From assembly GCA_938084715.1 (NCBI GenBank), contig CALKES010000017.1, forward strand, positions 1-62,720: a stretch of DNA of 62,720 nucleotides. Direction: 5' to 3'. This document shows, piece after piece, positions 24,021 through 34,110 of this stretch. The position numbers and the translations under genes are program-made. Origin of the DNA: Candidatus Bipolaricaulota bacterium. Lineage in GTDB: Bacteria > Bipolaricaulota > Bipolaricaulia > Bipolaricaulales > Bipolaricaulaceae. Position 1 is the stretch's first letter, and each line of letters starts with the position of its first letter. Below the pieces are notes generated by a model. It was not told the origin of the DNA and ran no database searches. It saw only the letters and a list, made by a program, of their open reading frames with translations.

Positions 24021-25484
24021 ATGAGAATCGGCGCAGGAAGCAAGTACCTTCTCCGTAGGCTTCTCGGCAGTCCGGTTGGGACGCCGGTGCTCCTCCTCGG
24101 AGCCGAGCTTCTGCGGACGGAGGCGACCCGGGGCCCCCTCCTCGGGGTTGTCAAGCGGACCCTCCGCAGGTGGGCTGCCGATCCGCGGCTTCCCCGGGAG
24201 TGGCGGGCGCGGGCCCGGGAGCGGACGCTCCTGGGTCTGGCGGCCGTCCAGTCCCTGGAGCGGAGCCTCAACCGGGGAACCCTCTCCCCCCACGTCCTGC
24301 GGGCCATCACCGTCCTGTGGGCCCGGGCGGGGCTCCTCCCGAACCGGGAGACCCGGGCCGGGCGCCGGTTCGCCCAGGCCCATGGGGAGCCGCCCCCATG
24401 GTTTGTCGTCCTCGCCCCCACGGGAGCGTGCAACCTCCGCTGCCCCGATTGCTACGCGGGGGATGGGGGAGACACCAACCTTCCGTGGACAGTTCTAAAC
24501 AGGGTTCTTGCCGAAGCGGGCGACCGCTGGGACGCCCGGCTCGTCGTCCTCTCCGGGGGGGAACCCCTTCTCTACCGATCGGAGGGCCACGGCGTCCTCG
24601 ACCTCGTCGCCCGCCACCGGAGGCTCCTCTACCTCATGTTCACCAACGGGACCCTCATCACCCCCGAGGTCGCCCGGAGGCTCGGGGAGCTGGGGAACCT
24701 GACCCCGGCGATCTCGGTCGAGGGGGGGGAGGAGACAACCGACCGCCGGCGAGGGAAGGGGACCTTCCGCCGGGTCCGCGAGAGCATGGCCCTCCTCCGG
24801 GAGCACGGTGTCCCGTTTGGGATCTCGGTCACCGTGACGAGAGACAACTTGAGCGAGGTCCTGTCCGAGCCCTTCCTCGACCTCTACTTCGGGGAGGAGG
24901 GGGCGTTCTACGGGTTCCTGTTCCACTACATGCCGATCGGCCGCCGGCCCGACCCGTCGCGGATGATCACCCCGGAGGAGCGCCTCGCCCTGTGGCGGAG
25001 GTCGTGGGAGGTCGTGGAGAGGCGGGGGATCTTCCTGTTCGACTTTTGGAACTCCGGTCCGGTGGTCCAGGGGTGCCTCGCCGCGGGGCGGGAGGGGGGG
25101 TACCTCTACATCGACTGGAACGGGGACGTCTTCCCGTGCGTGTTCGTCCCCTATCGGGGGGCGAACGTCGTGGAGGCCTTCGCCCACGGGGAGACCCTCG
25201 ATGACGTGTGGGAGGCCCCCCTGTTCTCCGCCCTCCGGGCGTGGCAGCGGAGCCACGGCTACGGGGCCCCGGTCCCGACCCCAGAGGGGGACTGGCTCCG
25301 CCCCTGCCCGATCCGGGACCACCACGCCGAGCTCCGGTCCCTCCTCGAGGGCCTCCCCGAGGAGTTCCCCCCGCCCGACCCCGGGCTCTCCGCCGCCCTC
25401 GACGTCTTCGACGCAGACCTAGAGAAGCTCACTCGGCCCGTTTGGGAGCGACACTACCTTGGGAAGAACAAGGTAGAGAGCTAG
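24021..25484 (+). CDS. Radical SAM protein with SPASM-like C-terminus
   Basis: This 487-residue protein has the radical SAM cluster motif C137-x3-C141-x2-C144 (GACNLRCPDCY) after a 130-residue helical N-terminal extension. It has the SAM-binding GGEP element (LSGGEPLLY) and a C-terminal part with single cysteines placed as in auxiliary-cluster domains (VVQGCLAAG, VFPCVFVPY, WLRPCPI). The YLYIDWNGDVFPC pattern resembles SPASM/MoaA-like enzymes that modify peptides or make cofactors. No obvious substrate peptide gene adjoins it, so the reaction is unknown. A GGAAGGAGG site precedes the ATG. Confidence 0.88.
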   Translation: MRIGAGSKYLLRRLLGSPVGTPVLLLGAELLRTEATRGPLLGVVKRTLRRWAADPRLPREWRARARERTLLGLAAVQSLERSLNRGTLSPHVLRAITVLWARAGLLPNRETRAGRRFAQAHGEPPPWFVVLAPTGACNLRCPDCYAGDGGDTNLPWTVLNRVLAEAGDRWDARLVVLSGGEPLLYRSEGHGVLDLVARHRRLLYLMFTNGTLITPEVARRLGELGNLTPAISVEGGEETTDRRRGKGTFRRVRESMALLREHGVPFGISVTVTRDNLSEVLSEPFLDLYFGEEGAFYGFLFHYMPIGRRPDPSRMITPEERLALWRRSWEVVERRGIFLFDFWNSGPVVQGCLAAGREGGYLYIDWNGDVFPCVFVPYRGANVVEAFAHGETLDDVWEAPLFSALRAWQRSHGYGAPVPTPEGDWLRPCPIRDHHAELRSLLEGLPEEFPPPDPGLSAALDVFDADLEKLTRPVWERHYLGKNKVES

Positions 25485-25588
25485 AGGCCCCTCCAGAAAC
25501 ACGCGAGCCCTTCGGATCATCCTCTAGAACTCTCCGCCCTCGCCGCGTTGCCGGAGTCCTCCCGGGACCTTCCTTACCTCGTTGCCGC
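25485..25588. other. Intergenic region between convergent genes
   Basis: The gap holds a widely spaced inverted repeat CTAGAGG (25481-25487) and CCTCTAG (25521-25527). It is a weak terminator candidate; nothing else is seen. Confidence 0.3.
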
Positions 25589-26431
25589 TCAGTGGAGCTT
25601 GGGGTCGAGGGCGTCCCGGAGGCCGTCCCCCATCATGTTGAACCCAAGGACCGTGACGAGGATCGCCAGCCCGGGGAAGACGGAGAGCCAAGGGGTCACC
25701 ACGAGCCACCGCACCCCCTCCCGGATCATGTTCCCCCAGGTCGGCGTGGGCGGCGAGACCCCAAGCCCGATGAAGGAGAGGTTCGCCTCCACCCGGATCG
25801 CGGTCGCCGTCCAGAGGGTGGACATGACGAGGATCTCGCCGAGGACGTTGGGGAGGACGTGCCGGACGATGATCCGCCCCGGGGCGGCCCCCGCCGCCCG
25901 GGCCGCGGTCACGTACTCCGTCTGGCGGATCGCCACCACGGATCCGTGGACGATCCGCGCCACCTGGGGGGCAAGGACGAGACCGATGGCCAGGATGAGC
26001 TTGTCCATCCCCGGGCCGAGGATCGCCATGAACATGAGCCCCATCACGAGGGCTGGGAACGACATCAGAAGGTCCACAACCCTCATGAGAAGGAGCTCGA
26101 CCCGCCCCCCGAAGTAGCCGGCCACCAGCCCCGCCACCGATCCCAGGACGGCTCCGATGAGAACAGAGCACACCCCCACCGTGAGGGACACCCGAGCCCC
26201 GGTGAGGATCCGGGCGAGGACGTCCCGCCCCAGGTCGTCGGTCCCCAGGAGGTGGGTTCCCCCGGGGGGAGCAAGCATGTTGTACACGTTCTGCTCGAGG
26301 GGGTTGTGCGGAGAGAGGTAGGGGGCCAGGACGGCGAGGCAGGCCACCACCAGGGTCAGGACCAACCCCACGAGGGCGGTCCGGTTCCGGACAAACGCCC
26401 GAAGTCTCCGGCCCCCAAACCGCCTAGTCAT
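25589..26431 (-). CDS. dppC: Dipeptide/oligopeptide ABC transporter permease (DppC type)
   Basis: This 280-residue inner-membrane permease has the OppC_N-like segment (FVRNRTALVGLVL), LGTDDLGRDVLARILTGARVS, six predicted helices and the EAA loop (YVTAARAAGAAPGRIIVRHVLPN) that contacts the ATPase. The ATG at 26431 overlaps the dppB stop by eight bases; an upstream GTG-type start would lengthen it by nine residues with no support. It partners DppB and the binding protein encoded upstream. No ATPase genes follow. Confidence 0.93.
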   Translation of the reverse strand: MTRRFGGRRLRAFVRNRTALVGLVLTLVVACLAVLAPYLSPHNPLEQNVYNMLAPPGGTHLLGTDDLGRDVLARILTGARVSLTVGVCSVLIGAVLGSVAGLVAGYFGGRVELLLMRVVDLLMSFPALVMGLMFMAILGPGMDKLILAIGLVLAPQVARIVHGSVVAIRQTEYVTAARAAGAAPGRIIVRHVLPNVLGEILVMSTLWTATAIRVEANLSFIGLGVSPPTPTWGNMIREGVRWLVVTPWLSVFPGLAILVTVLGFNMMGDGLRDALDPKLH

Positions 26432-27365
26432 AGCGGATCCGGGGGTCCACCACCCCATAGAGGAGGTCGGTGACGAGGTTGATGACCACGACGAGCCCGG
26501 CGTAGAGGACGATCATGCTCTGGAGGGCGATGTAGTCCCGCTGGTTCATCGCCTGGACCATGAGCCGCCCCAGGCCGGGGCGGGTGAACACGATCTCCGT
26601 CATCACCGAATCGCCGATGAGCACCGCGGCCTGGCTCCCCACCACGGCCACGACCGGGATCAGGGCGTTGCGCAGGGCGTGGAGGTAGATCACGGTCCGC
26701 TCCCGGAGCCCCTTGGCCCGGGCCGAGCGGACGTACTCCTCCCGGAGGACGTTGAGGAGCGCCGAGCGGGTCATCCGGGTCACGAACGCGGTCATGATGA
26801 TCCCCAAGGTGAGCGCCGGGAGGACGAGGTGGCGGAGGTTCGCCCAGGGGTCCGAGAACTCCCCCGACCCCATCACGGGGAACCACCGGAGGCGCACGGA
26901 AAACGCGAGGATGAGGAGGATCCCGAGGTAGAACGCGGGGACCGAAAGCCCGGCCAGGGCAAACGTCCGCCCGAGGTAGTCGGGGAGGCGATTCCGCTTC
27001 ACGGCGGTGAGGACCCCGGTCGGGATCCCAAGGAGAATCCCCACGAGGAGCCCGGCGAAGGTGAGCTGCAGGGTGTGGGGGAGGACGGAGGCGACCTGGG
27101 TCCCGATCGGGATCCCGGTGATGAGGGACCGGCCGAGGTCTCCCCCCAGGTACCCGAGGAGCCCCCGCCCGTACTGGACGATCAAGGGGTCGTTGAGCCC
27201 CATCCGTTCCCGCAAGGCCCGCACCGCCTCCGCCGAGGCGTAATCCCCCAGCGCGGCTACCGCCGGGTCCCCCGGCGCGACCCGGACGAACAGAAACACC
27301 AGGGTGTAGGCCGCAAGAAGGGCCGGGATCGCCACGAGGATCCGCCGGAGGACGTACGAGCCCAT
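26424..27365 (-). CDS. dppB: Dipeptide/oligopeptide ABC transporter permease (DppB type)
   Basis: This 313-residue permease has the typical N-terminus (YVLRRILVAIPALLAAYTLVFLFVRVAPGDP), six membrane helices and the EAA loop (YVRSARAKGLRERTVIYLHALRNALIP). It ends in DLLYGVVDPRIRY, the usual DppB terminus. No good ribosome binding site precedes the ATG; the perfect GC hairpin between this gene and the binding-protein gene ends nine bases before the start. It forms the membrane channel with DppC. Confidence 0.93.
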   Translation of the reverse strand: MGSYVLRRILVAIPALLAAYTLVFLFVRVAPGDPAVAALGDYASAEAVRALRERMGLNDPLIVQYGRGLLGYLGGDLGRSLITGIPIGTQVASVLPHTLQLTFAGLLVGILLGIPTGVLTAVKRNRLPDYLGRTFALAGLSVPAFYLGILLILAFSVRLRWFPVMGSGEFSDPWANLRHLVLPALTLGIIMTAFVTRMTRSALLNVLREEYVRSARAKGLRERTVIYLHALRNALIPVVAVVGSQAAVLIGDSVMTEIVFTRPGLGRLMVQAMNQRDYIALQSMIVLYAGLVVVINLVTDLLYGVVDPRIRYD

Positions 27366-27373
27366 AGAGGGGC

Positions 27374-27397
27374 GGGGGCGCCCCGCAGGGCGCCCCC
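27374..27397 (-). terminator. Perfect 10-bp hairpin between binding-protein and permease genes
   Basis: GGGGGCGCCC (27374-27383) and GGGCGCCCCC (27388-27397) flank the tetraloop CGCA. Hairpins here commonly cause partial termination or protect the upstream mRNA, so that binding protein is made in excess over permeases. Their use here is inferred from position. Confidence 0.6.
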
Positions 27398-27405
27398 TGC
27401 CTCCA

Positions 27406-28962
27406 TTACTTCAGCGATGTGAGCTCGTTGATCGGTGGGTAGAGCGCAAGCGTGGACTTGAGCTCGTACCCGTAGTCCAACCGGTCCGAGCGCGCGAACA
27501 CGAACTTGAGGACGTAGAACGGCAGCGCCGCCGCCCTCCGGAGGATCACCTCCTGGGCGTCCTTCCACAGCGCCGCCTGAACCGCGGGTTCCAGTGCAGC
27601 CCGGGCCTGCTCAATGAGTGCGTCGGCCTCGGTGATGTGGGAGAAGTTCGTGTCCGGTTTGGCCCCCGTCACGACGATGGACGCCGAGTGGTAGAACCGG
27701 GTGAGGAACGCGTCGGCGCTCGGCCGCCACGCCTCGTAGTGGACGAGGGGGTTCACATCTTGGCGGATGAGGGAGTGGAACGAGGAGTGGTCCGTGACCT
27801 TGATCTCAAGCTTGATCCCCACCCGGGCGAGCTGGGCCTGGATGTTCTCGAACGGCTTCCGGTAGGAGGCCCGCTCGGTGATGTAGGCACTCAGGGAGAA
27901 CCCGTCGGGGTACCCCGCTTGAGCAAGGAGGGCCCGCGCCTTGGCGAGGTCCGCCTCGTAGAACACCCCCCGAGCCTGAGCCTCGTCGCAGCTTAGACCA
28001 CCGGCAAGGTACGTCGGCACAACCCCGCAGAGGGGCTCGGCCAGGTCAGGACCAATGGCCTGAATGAGCTCGGTTCGGCTCAGGGTGTAGGCAATCGCCT
28101 CTCGGATGATGGGGTTATCCAGCGGAGACTTTGTCATGTTCAGGTGAAGGATGTGGGTCTCCCCTGGACCGAACACGTCCACCACGAGTCCCCGCATCCG
28201 CTTGACCGTGTCCACCCACGCCTGCTCCCGCACGCCCTCGATCAGGTGGACCTCGCCCGTGGCGAGGGCGCTCAGACGGGCCGTGACGTCGGGCATGTAC
28301 CACACCTCAACCCCAGCGAGCTTCGGCTTTCCCCGGAAGTACCCGGCGAATGCCGCAAGCTCAACTTTCTGCGCCGGGACGTGGCGGACGAACCGGAACG
28401 GCCCCGTCCCCACGGGGTTCGTGGCGAACTTCTCCCCTAGAGCTTCGTACGCCCGCTTGGGGACGATGAACCCACCCGCGTAGTCCGCCACCTTGGGGAG
28501 AAACAGGCTCGGGGAGAGGGCCTGGGGTAGGGTGATCGTCACCGTGTAGGGATCCACGGCGGCAAACGTCATCCCCGCGTACTCGCCGGCGTAGGCCGAG
28601 GTCTTGGAGTCCGCGGCCTTGGTGAGGGAGAACACCACGTCCTCGGAGGTCAGCTCGTACCCGTCCAGCGCGCCGGTGAACGGGTGGACGCGCACACCCT
28701 TCCGGAGGTAGAAGGTCCAGGTCTTCCCGTCCGGGGACACCTCCCACCGCTCGGCGAGGTCGGGCTCAAACACCGTGATGTCCCCTGGCTTATAGCGGAC
28801 AAGCCCGTTAAAGACCATGTCCACGACGGCTCGATCCATCGTCGCGGACGCGTAGTGGGGATCGAGCGTCCGCAGGTCCGCAGCGTCGAAGGCGATCTTC
28901 AGCACCTGGGCCGACGCAGCAACGCCCAAGGTGAACACTGCGAGGCAAACCCACCGCTTCAC
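27406..28962 (-). CDS. dppA: Family 5 extracellular solute-binding protein (DppA/OppA type)
   Basis: This 518-residue periplasmic binding protein has a short signal peptide (WVCLAVFTLGVAASAQ). The SBP_bac_5 fold shows the conserved opening IAFDAADLRTLDPHYA, the LAERWEVSPDGKTWTFYLRKG motif, VGTGPFRF and the REAIAYTL hinge segment. The GTG at 28962 is chosen because GGAGGTGG lies at the right distance; an in-frame start six codons upstream lacks one. The ligand may be a peptide or another small solute. It heads the dppABC genes. Tandem TATAAT boxes lie about 100 bases upstream. Confidence 0.9.
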   Translation of the reverse strand: MKRWVCLAVFTLGVAASAQVLKIAFDAADLRTLDPHYASATMDRAVVDMVFNGLVRYKPGDITVFEPDLAERWEVSPDGKTWTFYLRKGVRVHPFTGALDGYELTSEDVVFSLTKAADSKTSAYAGEYAGMTFAAVDPYTVTITLPQALSPSLFLPKVADYAGGFIVPKRAYEALGEKFATNPVGTGPFRFVRHVPAQKVELAAFAGYFRGKPKLAGVEVWYMPDVTARLSALATGEVHLIEGVREQAWVDTVKRMRGLVVDVFGPGETHILHLNMTKSPLDNPIIREAIAYTLSRTELIQAIGPDLAEPLCGVVPTYLAGGLSCDEAQARGVFYEADLAKARALLAQAGYPDGFSLSAYITERASYRKPFENIQAQLARVGIKLEIKVTDHSSFHSLIRQDVNPLVHYEAWRPSADAFLTRFYHSASIVVTGAKPDTNFSHITEADALIEQARAALEPAVQAALWKDAQEVILRRAAALPFYVLKFVFARSDRLDYGYELKSTLALYPPINELTSLK

Positions 28963-29062
28963 GCACACCACCTCCCTCACGTACAGACCCGAGAATCGCT
29001 TGTCAAACCGTCAACAACCTGGGCACCTCTTCTCTCCGCGTCCACCACCCCCTTTCGGGCCA

Positions 29063-29098
29063 CCGTTCGCGGCCATTATACCGTTCGCGGCCATTATA
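29063..29098 (-). repeat. Tandem 18-bp repeat carrying two TATAAT boxes
   Basis: CCGTTCGCGGCCATTATA occurs twice back to back (29063-29080 and 29081-29098). Read on the minus strand each copy gives a perfect TATAAT -10 hexamer, 18 bases apart, upstream of the dppA-type gene. No convincing -35 lies upstream of either. Confidence 0.75.
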
Positions 29099-29127
29099 GG
29101 GAGGCGCCCCGGGGGCGAGAAGGGGGC

Positions 29128-31116
<1,989 letters not shown>

Positions 31117-31124
31117 CGCCCCTC

Positions 31125-31130
31125 ATTCTA
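31125..31130 (-). promoter_or_regulatory. Possible -10 box for uvrB (near-leaderless)
   Basis: TAGAAT on the minus strand ends eight bases before the ATG. No clear -35 is seen upstream. Confidence 0.35.
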
Positions 31131-31168
31131 CCGCCCGGGGGCTTGATCCCATCCCGGGGGCGCGAGTT

Positions 31169-31648
31169 CTACCGGGTCAGGGCCCAGAGGAGGGCGAGGG
31201 TCAGCGCCACGCCCAAGGCAACCAGGATGGGAACGGGGACCGAGCGGGAAGGTGGGGGGGCCAGGGGCTGGGCGGGGGCGGGGGGAAGCCGGGAAAGGGG
31301 GGACGGGCAACCCCGGAGGGCGCACCGGGCCACCTCCTCCCACAGGGCGAGCTCCACCGCGACCCCGACCCCGGTCGTGGCCACGTTCCCCACCGCCACG
31401 AGAGGGGTGGCGAACGTCTTGAGCCCGTAGGCCGCGGCCACCGCCGCCATGAGCTCGAAGTTCTCGGTCCCCACCGCAACTTCGTGGGCGATGACCGTGA
31501 GCTCAGGGAACTCCGCAGCAAGCTGGCCGAGGAACTCCTTCATCCGGGCGCAGTCCGGGCAGGTGGGGGACCAGAAGTAGTGGAGCTCCACCGGCGCCGC
31601 CGCCGCGGTCGCCCCCACGAGAGCCGCCAGGATCAGCAGCCGTCGCAT
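31169..31648 (-). CDS. Exported thioredoxin-like protein with C-terminal membrane anchor
   Basis: This 159-residue protein has a signal peptide (LLILAALVGATAAAA), a thioredoxin fold with the redox pair C30-P-D-C33 (YFWSPTCPDCARM) and the cis-proline region FATPLVAVG. Two more cysteines (RCALRGC), a Pro-rich linker and a C-terminal helix (VPILVALGVALTLALLW) follow and would tether it to the membrane facing outward. A disulfide reductase or oxidase role is likely. It is divergent from the DUF89 gene. Confidence 0.8.
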   Translation of the reverse strand: MRRLLILAALVGATAAAAPVELHYFWSPTCPDCARMKEFLGQLAAEFPELTVIAHEVAVGTENFELMAAVAAAYGLKTFATPLVAVGNVATTGVGVAVELALWEEVARCALRGCPSPLSRLPPAPAQPLAPPPSRSVPVPILVALGVALTLALLWALTR

Positions 31649-31654
31649 GCCCCA

Positions 31655-31685
31655 ATATTACCCTCCACCGCCCCTCCGCTATCAT
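31655..31685. promoter_or_regulatory. Divergent -10 boxes close to two start codons
   Basis: TAATAT (31660-31655, minus) lies six bases before the thioredoxin-like ATG. TATCAT (31680-31685, plus) lies six bases before the GTG of the DUF89 gene. Neither gene has a ribosome binding site, which fits leaderless transcripts. Confidence 0.35.
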
Positions 31686-31691
31686 CCCCAG

Positions 31692-32528
31692 GTGCGGACC
31701 TATCCGGACTGCATCCCGTGCATCCTCCGGGCGACCCTGGGGGGGGCGCGGCTTGGGGGAGGCACGGACGAGGAGGCGTGGGAGGTCGTGGCGGCTGGGG
31801 CCCGGATCGCCGCGGGCTGGGACCGGAGGAAGCCCCCGATCCTCCTTGGGGCCGCCGTCGGCCGGGTCCTCCGGGACAAGCTTGGCCGCGACCCGTACCA
31901 GGACTTCAAGCGCGAGGTGAACGCCCTCGCCCTGGCCCGGTACGGGCAGTGGAAGGCCGAGGTGACCCGGGCCCCCGATCCCCTCCTCCACGCCCTCCAG
32001 CTCGCCGCGGCCGGAAACGCCCTCGACCTCGGGGCTCACCCCGCGGCCGACCCGGGGCAGCCCGTGGGAGGAGAGTTTGCCCGCCTCGACTACCCCCAGT
32101 TCCGAGCTGCGCTCGAGCGGGCGCGGACCGTCCTCTACCTCGCCGACAACGCCGGGGAGATCGTCCTCGACCGGATCCTCGTCGAGGAGCTCCTCGCCCG
32201 AGGGAAGGGGGTGACTGTGGCCGTCCGTGGGGGTCCCACCCTCAACGACGCGACCCTCGACGACGCCCGGGAGGTGGGCCTCACCGAGGTGGTCCAGGTC
32301 CTCACCACCGGCTCGGACGTCCCGGGCGTGTTCCTCCCCGAGGCGTCGGCCGAGTTCCGAGCCGCGTTCAAGGCCGCCGACCTCGTCCTCGCCAAGGGGA
32401 TGGGGAACTTCGAGGGGTTGTCCCAGGAGCGGGGCCCGCTCTTCTTCCTCCTCCAGGCCAAGTGCCGGCCCGTGGCCGAGGAGGTCGGGGTCTCCCAGGG
32501 GAGCCTCGTCCTCCTCAGCCGGGGTTGA
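31692..32528 (+). CDS. DUF89/ARMT1-family metal-dependent phosphatase
   Basis: This protein of 278 residues starts at GTG. The N-terminal TYPDCIPCIL has the C7-x2-C10 pair seen in prokaryotic DUF89 proteins. The active-site core is LADNAGEIVLDRILVEEL (Asp-Asn ... Glu ... Asp), followed by VRGGPTLNDAT and VLAKGMGNFEGL. The family hydrolyses damaged or excess phosphometabolites using a divalent metal (damage-control phosphatases). The exact substrate here is unknown. It lies 35 bases before the second Fur-type gene. Confidence 0.88.
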   Translation: MRTYPDCIPCILRATLGGARLGGGTDEEAWEVVAAGARIAAGWDRRKPPILLGAAVGRVLRDKLGRDPYQDFKREVNALALARYGQWKAEVTRAPDPLLHALQLAAAGNALDLGAHPAADPGQPVGGEFARLDYPQFRAALERARTVLYLADNAGEIVLDRILVEELLARGKGVTVAVRGGPTLNDATLDDAREVGLTEVVQVLTTGSDVPGVFLPEASAEFRAAFKAADLVLAKGMGNFEGLSQERGPLFFLLQAKCRPVAEEVGVSQGSLVLLSRG

Positions 32529-32563
32529 CGGAGGGGCGGCGGCGGGGCATCGTGGGAAGGGCG

Positions 32564-32998
32564 ATGGCGGGCAAGCCGGCAGAGCTCTTCGAGGCCTTCC
32601 TGCGGGGGCGGGGCCTCCATGTGACCCGCCCCCGGCGGGCCGTGGTGGAGGCCGTCTTCTCCCTCCCCCGTCACTTCGAGGCGGCGGACCTGTGGGCCGC
32701 GGTCCGGGGACGGGTCTCCTCGGCCGCCACGGTCTACCGGACCCTGGAGCTCCTCGAGGAGGCTGGACTCGTCCGCCGGGTCTCGTTTGGGGAGGCCCAC
32801 GCCCACTACGAGCACGTCCTGGGGCGGGAGGACCACGGCCACCTCGTGTGCCGGCGCTGCGGCCGGGTCGTAGAGTTCTCGGACCCCAAGCTCAAGGACG
32901 TGGTCGCCCAGGCGGCTGCCCGCCACGGGTTCTCCCTCACCGAGGCCGTGGTCCAGGGCTACGGCCTGTGCCCGGCCTGCCGGGAGGGCGGGCTATAA
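32564..32998 (+). CDS. Fur-family transcriptional regulator (second copy)
   Basis: This 144-residue protein has a winged helix (LHVTRPRRAVVEAVF and SSAATVYRTLELLEEAGLV) and then the regulatory metal site region HAHYEHVLGREDHGHLVCRRCG. A final CPAC provides, with CRRC, the structural zinc site. It keeps more of the Fur/Zur histidine set than the copy at 12174. Iron, zinc or peroxide sensing cannot be told apart here. Its last two codons and stop contain the TATAAT that probably drives tRNA-Leu. Confidence 0.92.
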   Translation: MAGKPAELFEAFLRGRGLHVTRPRRAVVEAVFSLPRHFEAADLWAAVRGRVSSAATVYRTLELLEEAGLVRRVSFGEAHAHYEHVLGREDHGHLVCRRCGRVVEFSDPKLKDVVAQAAARHGFSLTEAVVQGYGLCPACREGGL

Positions 32999-32999
32999 T
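32994..32999 (+). promoter_or_regulatory. -10 box for tRNA-Leu
   Basis: A perfect TATAAT overlaps the stop codon of the Fur-type gene and ends nine bases before the mature tRNA. No good -35 is seen. Confidence 0.5.
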
Positions 33000-33008
33000 C
33001 TCCGCAAG

Positions 33009-33094
33009 GCCGGGGTGGCGAAACTGGCAGACGCGCGGGACTCAAAATCCCGTGCCCCGGAAGGGGTGTGTGGGTTCGACTCCCACCCCCGGCA
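33009..33094 (+). tRNA. tRNA-Leu (anticodon CAA)
   Basis: Acceptor GCCGGGG pairs with CCCCGGC. The anticodon stem is CGGGA/TCCCG with loop CTCAAAA, giving anticodon CAA. A long variable arm (CCCC-GGAA-GGGG) and T-loop TTCGACT confirm class II. The 3' CCA is not encoded. Confidence 0.95.
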
Positions 33095-33098
33095 CCCG

Positions 33099-33638
33099 AT
33101 GACCACGGCCCTGCGCATCCTCGGGCACCTCCTCCGGGGGCAGACGCGCCTCTGGCTCCTCTACACGAACGTGAACTGGCGGACGTGCGAGGGGTGCCTC
33201 GCCTGGCACGGCCGGATCGTCGCCCGCCCCGACGACTTCCCCCCCCACAACGGCTGTCCCCACGAGGCCCGACCGTTTCCGGTGTGGAAGCTCGGGGAGT
33301 ACCGGGAACTTTCGGCGCGGATGGCCGACCGGGCGGGGGCCGAGCTCCGCCGACGGGCCCTCCTCCGCGAGGCCCGCTCCCTCCTCCCCACGGACCCCGA
33401 ACGGGCCCTCGCCCTCCTCGACGAGGCCGGGGCAGTCAACGTCTACCTTCCCGAGGTGGAGGCCCTCGCCCGGGATCCATCCCTCTCCGACTCCGCCCTC
33501 CGGGCGAGGGTCCGGGCCGTCCTCCTTTCCCGTTGGAAGGCGAAGTTCGCCCACGACCGCTACGAGCGGCAGCCGGAGCTCGCCCGCACGGAACAGGAGC
33601 GGTGGGGTGTGCGGCGAATTGAGGAGCTTCTCGCGTAA
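33099..33638 (+). CDS. Conserved-looking Cys/His protein of unknown function
   Basis: I do not recognise this 179-residue protein with confidence. Near the N-terminus it has NWRTCEGCLAWHGRIV and HNGCPHEARPFPVW, a CxxC-x3-H and C-x-H pattern that could bind a metal. It is faintly like the C-terminal motif of phage Mu F-type head proteins. The rest is helical and Arg-rich. It begins four bases after the tRNA and overlaps the HhH gene downstream by 32 bases if that gene starts at its GTG. Confidence 0.6.
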   Translation: MTTALRILGHLLRGQTRLWLLYTNVNWRTCEGCLAWHGRIVARPDDFPPHNGCPHEARPFPVWKLGEYRELSARMADRAGAELRRRALLREARSLLPTDPERALALLDEAGAVNVYLPEVEALARDPSLSDSALRARVRAVLLSRWKAKFAHDRYERQPELARTEQERWGVRRIEELLA

Positions 33639-34020
33639 GAGGGCGGAGGCCCGGTTCTGGGCCGCCTCTCTCCTCGTCCTGGGCCTCCTCGTCTGGGCCG
33701 CCCTCCGCCTCGTCCTTCCCCCACCCCTGCCTTCCATCTCCCTCCGCCCGGTGGACGTCCCCGGGAACGTCGTCCCCATCACCTTTGTGATCCCAGGGAG
33801 GCTGAACGTGAACCGGGCCACGGCGGCGGAGCTGGAGAAGCTCCCGGGGATCGGACCCAGCCTCGCCGCCCGGATCGTCGCCTACCGAGCGGAACACGGC
33901 CCGTTCCGGGCGGTGGACGAGCTCGTCCGCGTTCCCGGGATCGGCCCCAAGACCTTGGAGGGACTGCGGGACCTCGTCACCGTGGAGGACGAGGAGGGGG
34001 TCATCGTTCCCGTGCCGTAG
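33607..34020 (+). CDS. ComEA-like helix-hairpin-helix protein
   Basis: The protein of 137 residues has a membrane helix (about 17-37, FWAASLLVLGLLVWAALRLV), a short linker and a ComEA-type HhH domain. The domain has two hairpins (LNVNRATAAELEKLPGIGPSLAARIV and FRAVDELVRVPGIGPKTLEGL), each with the GIGP turn that binds DNA backbone. It would sit at the outer face of the cytoplasmic membrane as a DNA receptor for transformation. No other competence gene is in view. The GTG at 33607 overlaps the upstream gene; a TTG at 33619 is an alternative start. Confidence 0.85.
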   Translation: MCGELRSFSRKRAEARFWAASLLVLGLLVWAALRLVLPPPLPSISLRPVDVPGNVVPITFVIPGRLNVNRATAAELEKLPGIGPSLAARIVAYRAEHGPFRAVDELVRVPGIGPKTLEGLRDLVTVEDEEGVIVPVP

Positions 34021-34037
34021 CGGGGCAAGGGCCCCGC
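34020..34037 (+). terminator. Hairpin after the HhH gene
   Basis: GCGGGGC (34020-34026) and GCCCCGC (34031-34037) flank AAGG. The stem starts on the last base of the stop codon. There is no T-tract. Confidence 0.5.
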
Positions 34038-34110
34038 GGGCCCAGGGACATGCGCGCTTTTCCCCGGAGAACGCGTCGGGTAAGCTCTCCCTCCTTTGAG
34101 GAGGCACGAG

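Noticed and set aside
28978-29006. Perfect TTGACA (minus strand, 29006-29001) with TACGTG 17 bases away as promoter of the binding-protein gene
   Set aside because: The -10 is poor, and transcription would begin inside the ribosome binding site. The upstream TATAAT boxes are more plausible.
29063-29098. Two-copy tandem repeat considered as a CRISPR fragment
   Set aside because: The copies are contiguous with no spacer, and there are no cas genes in the window.
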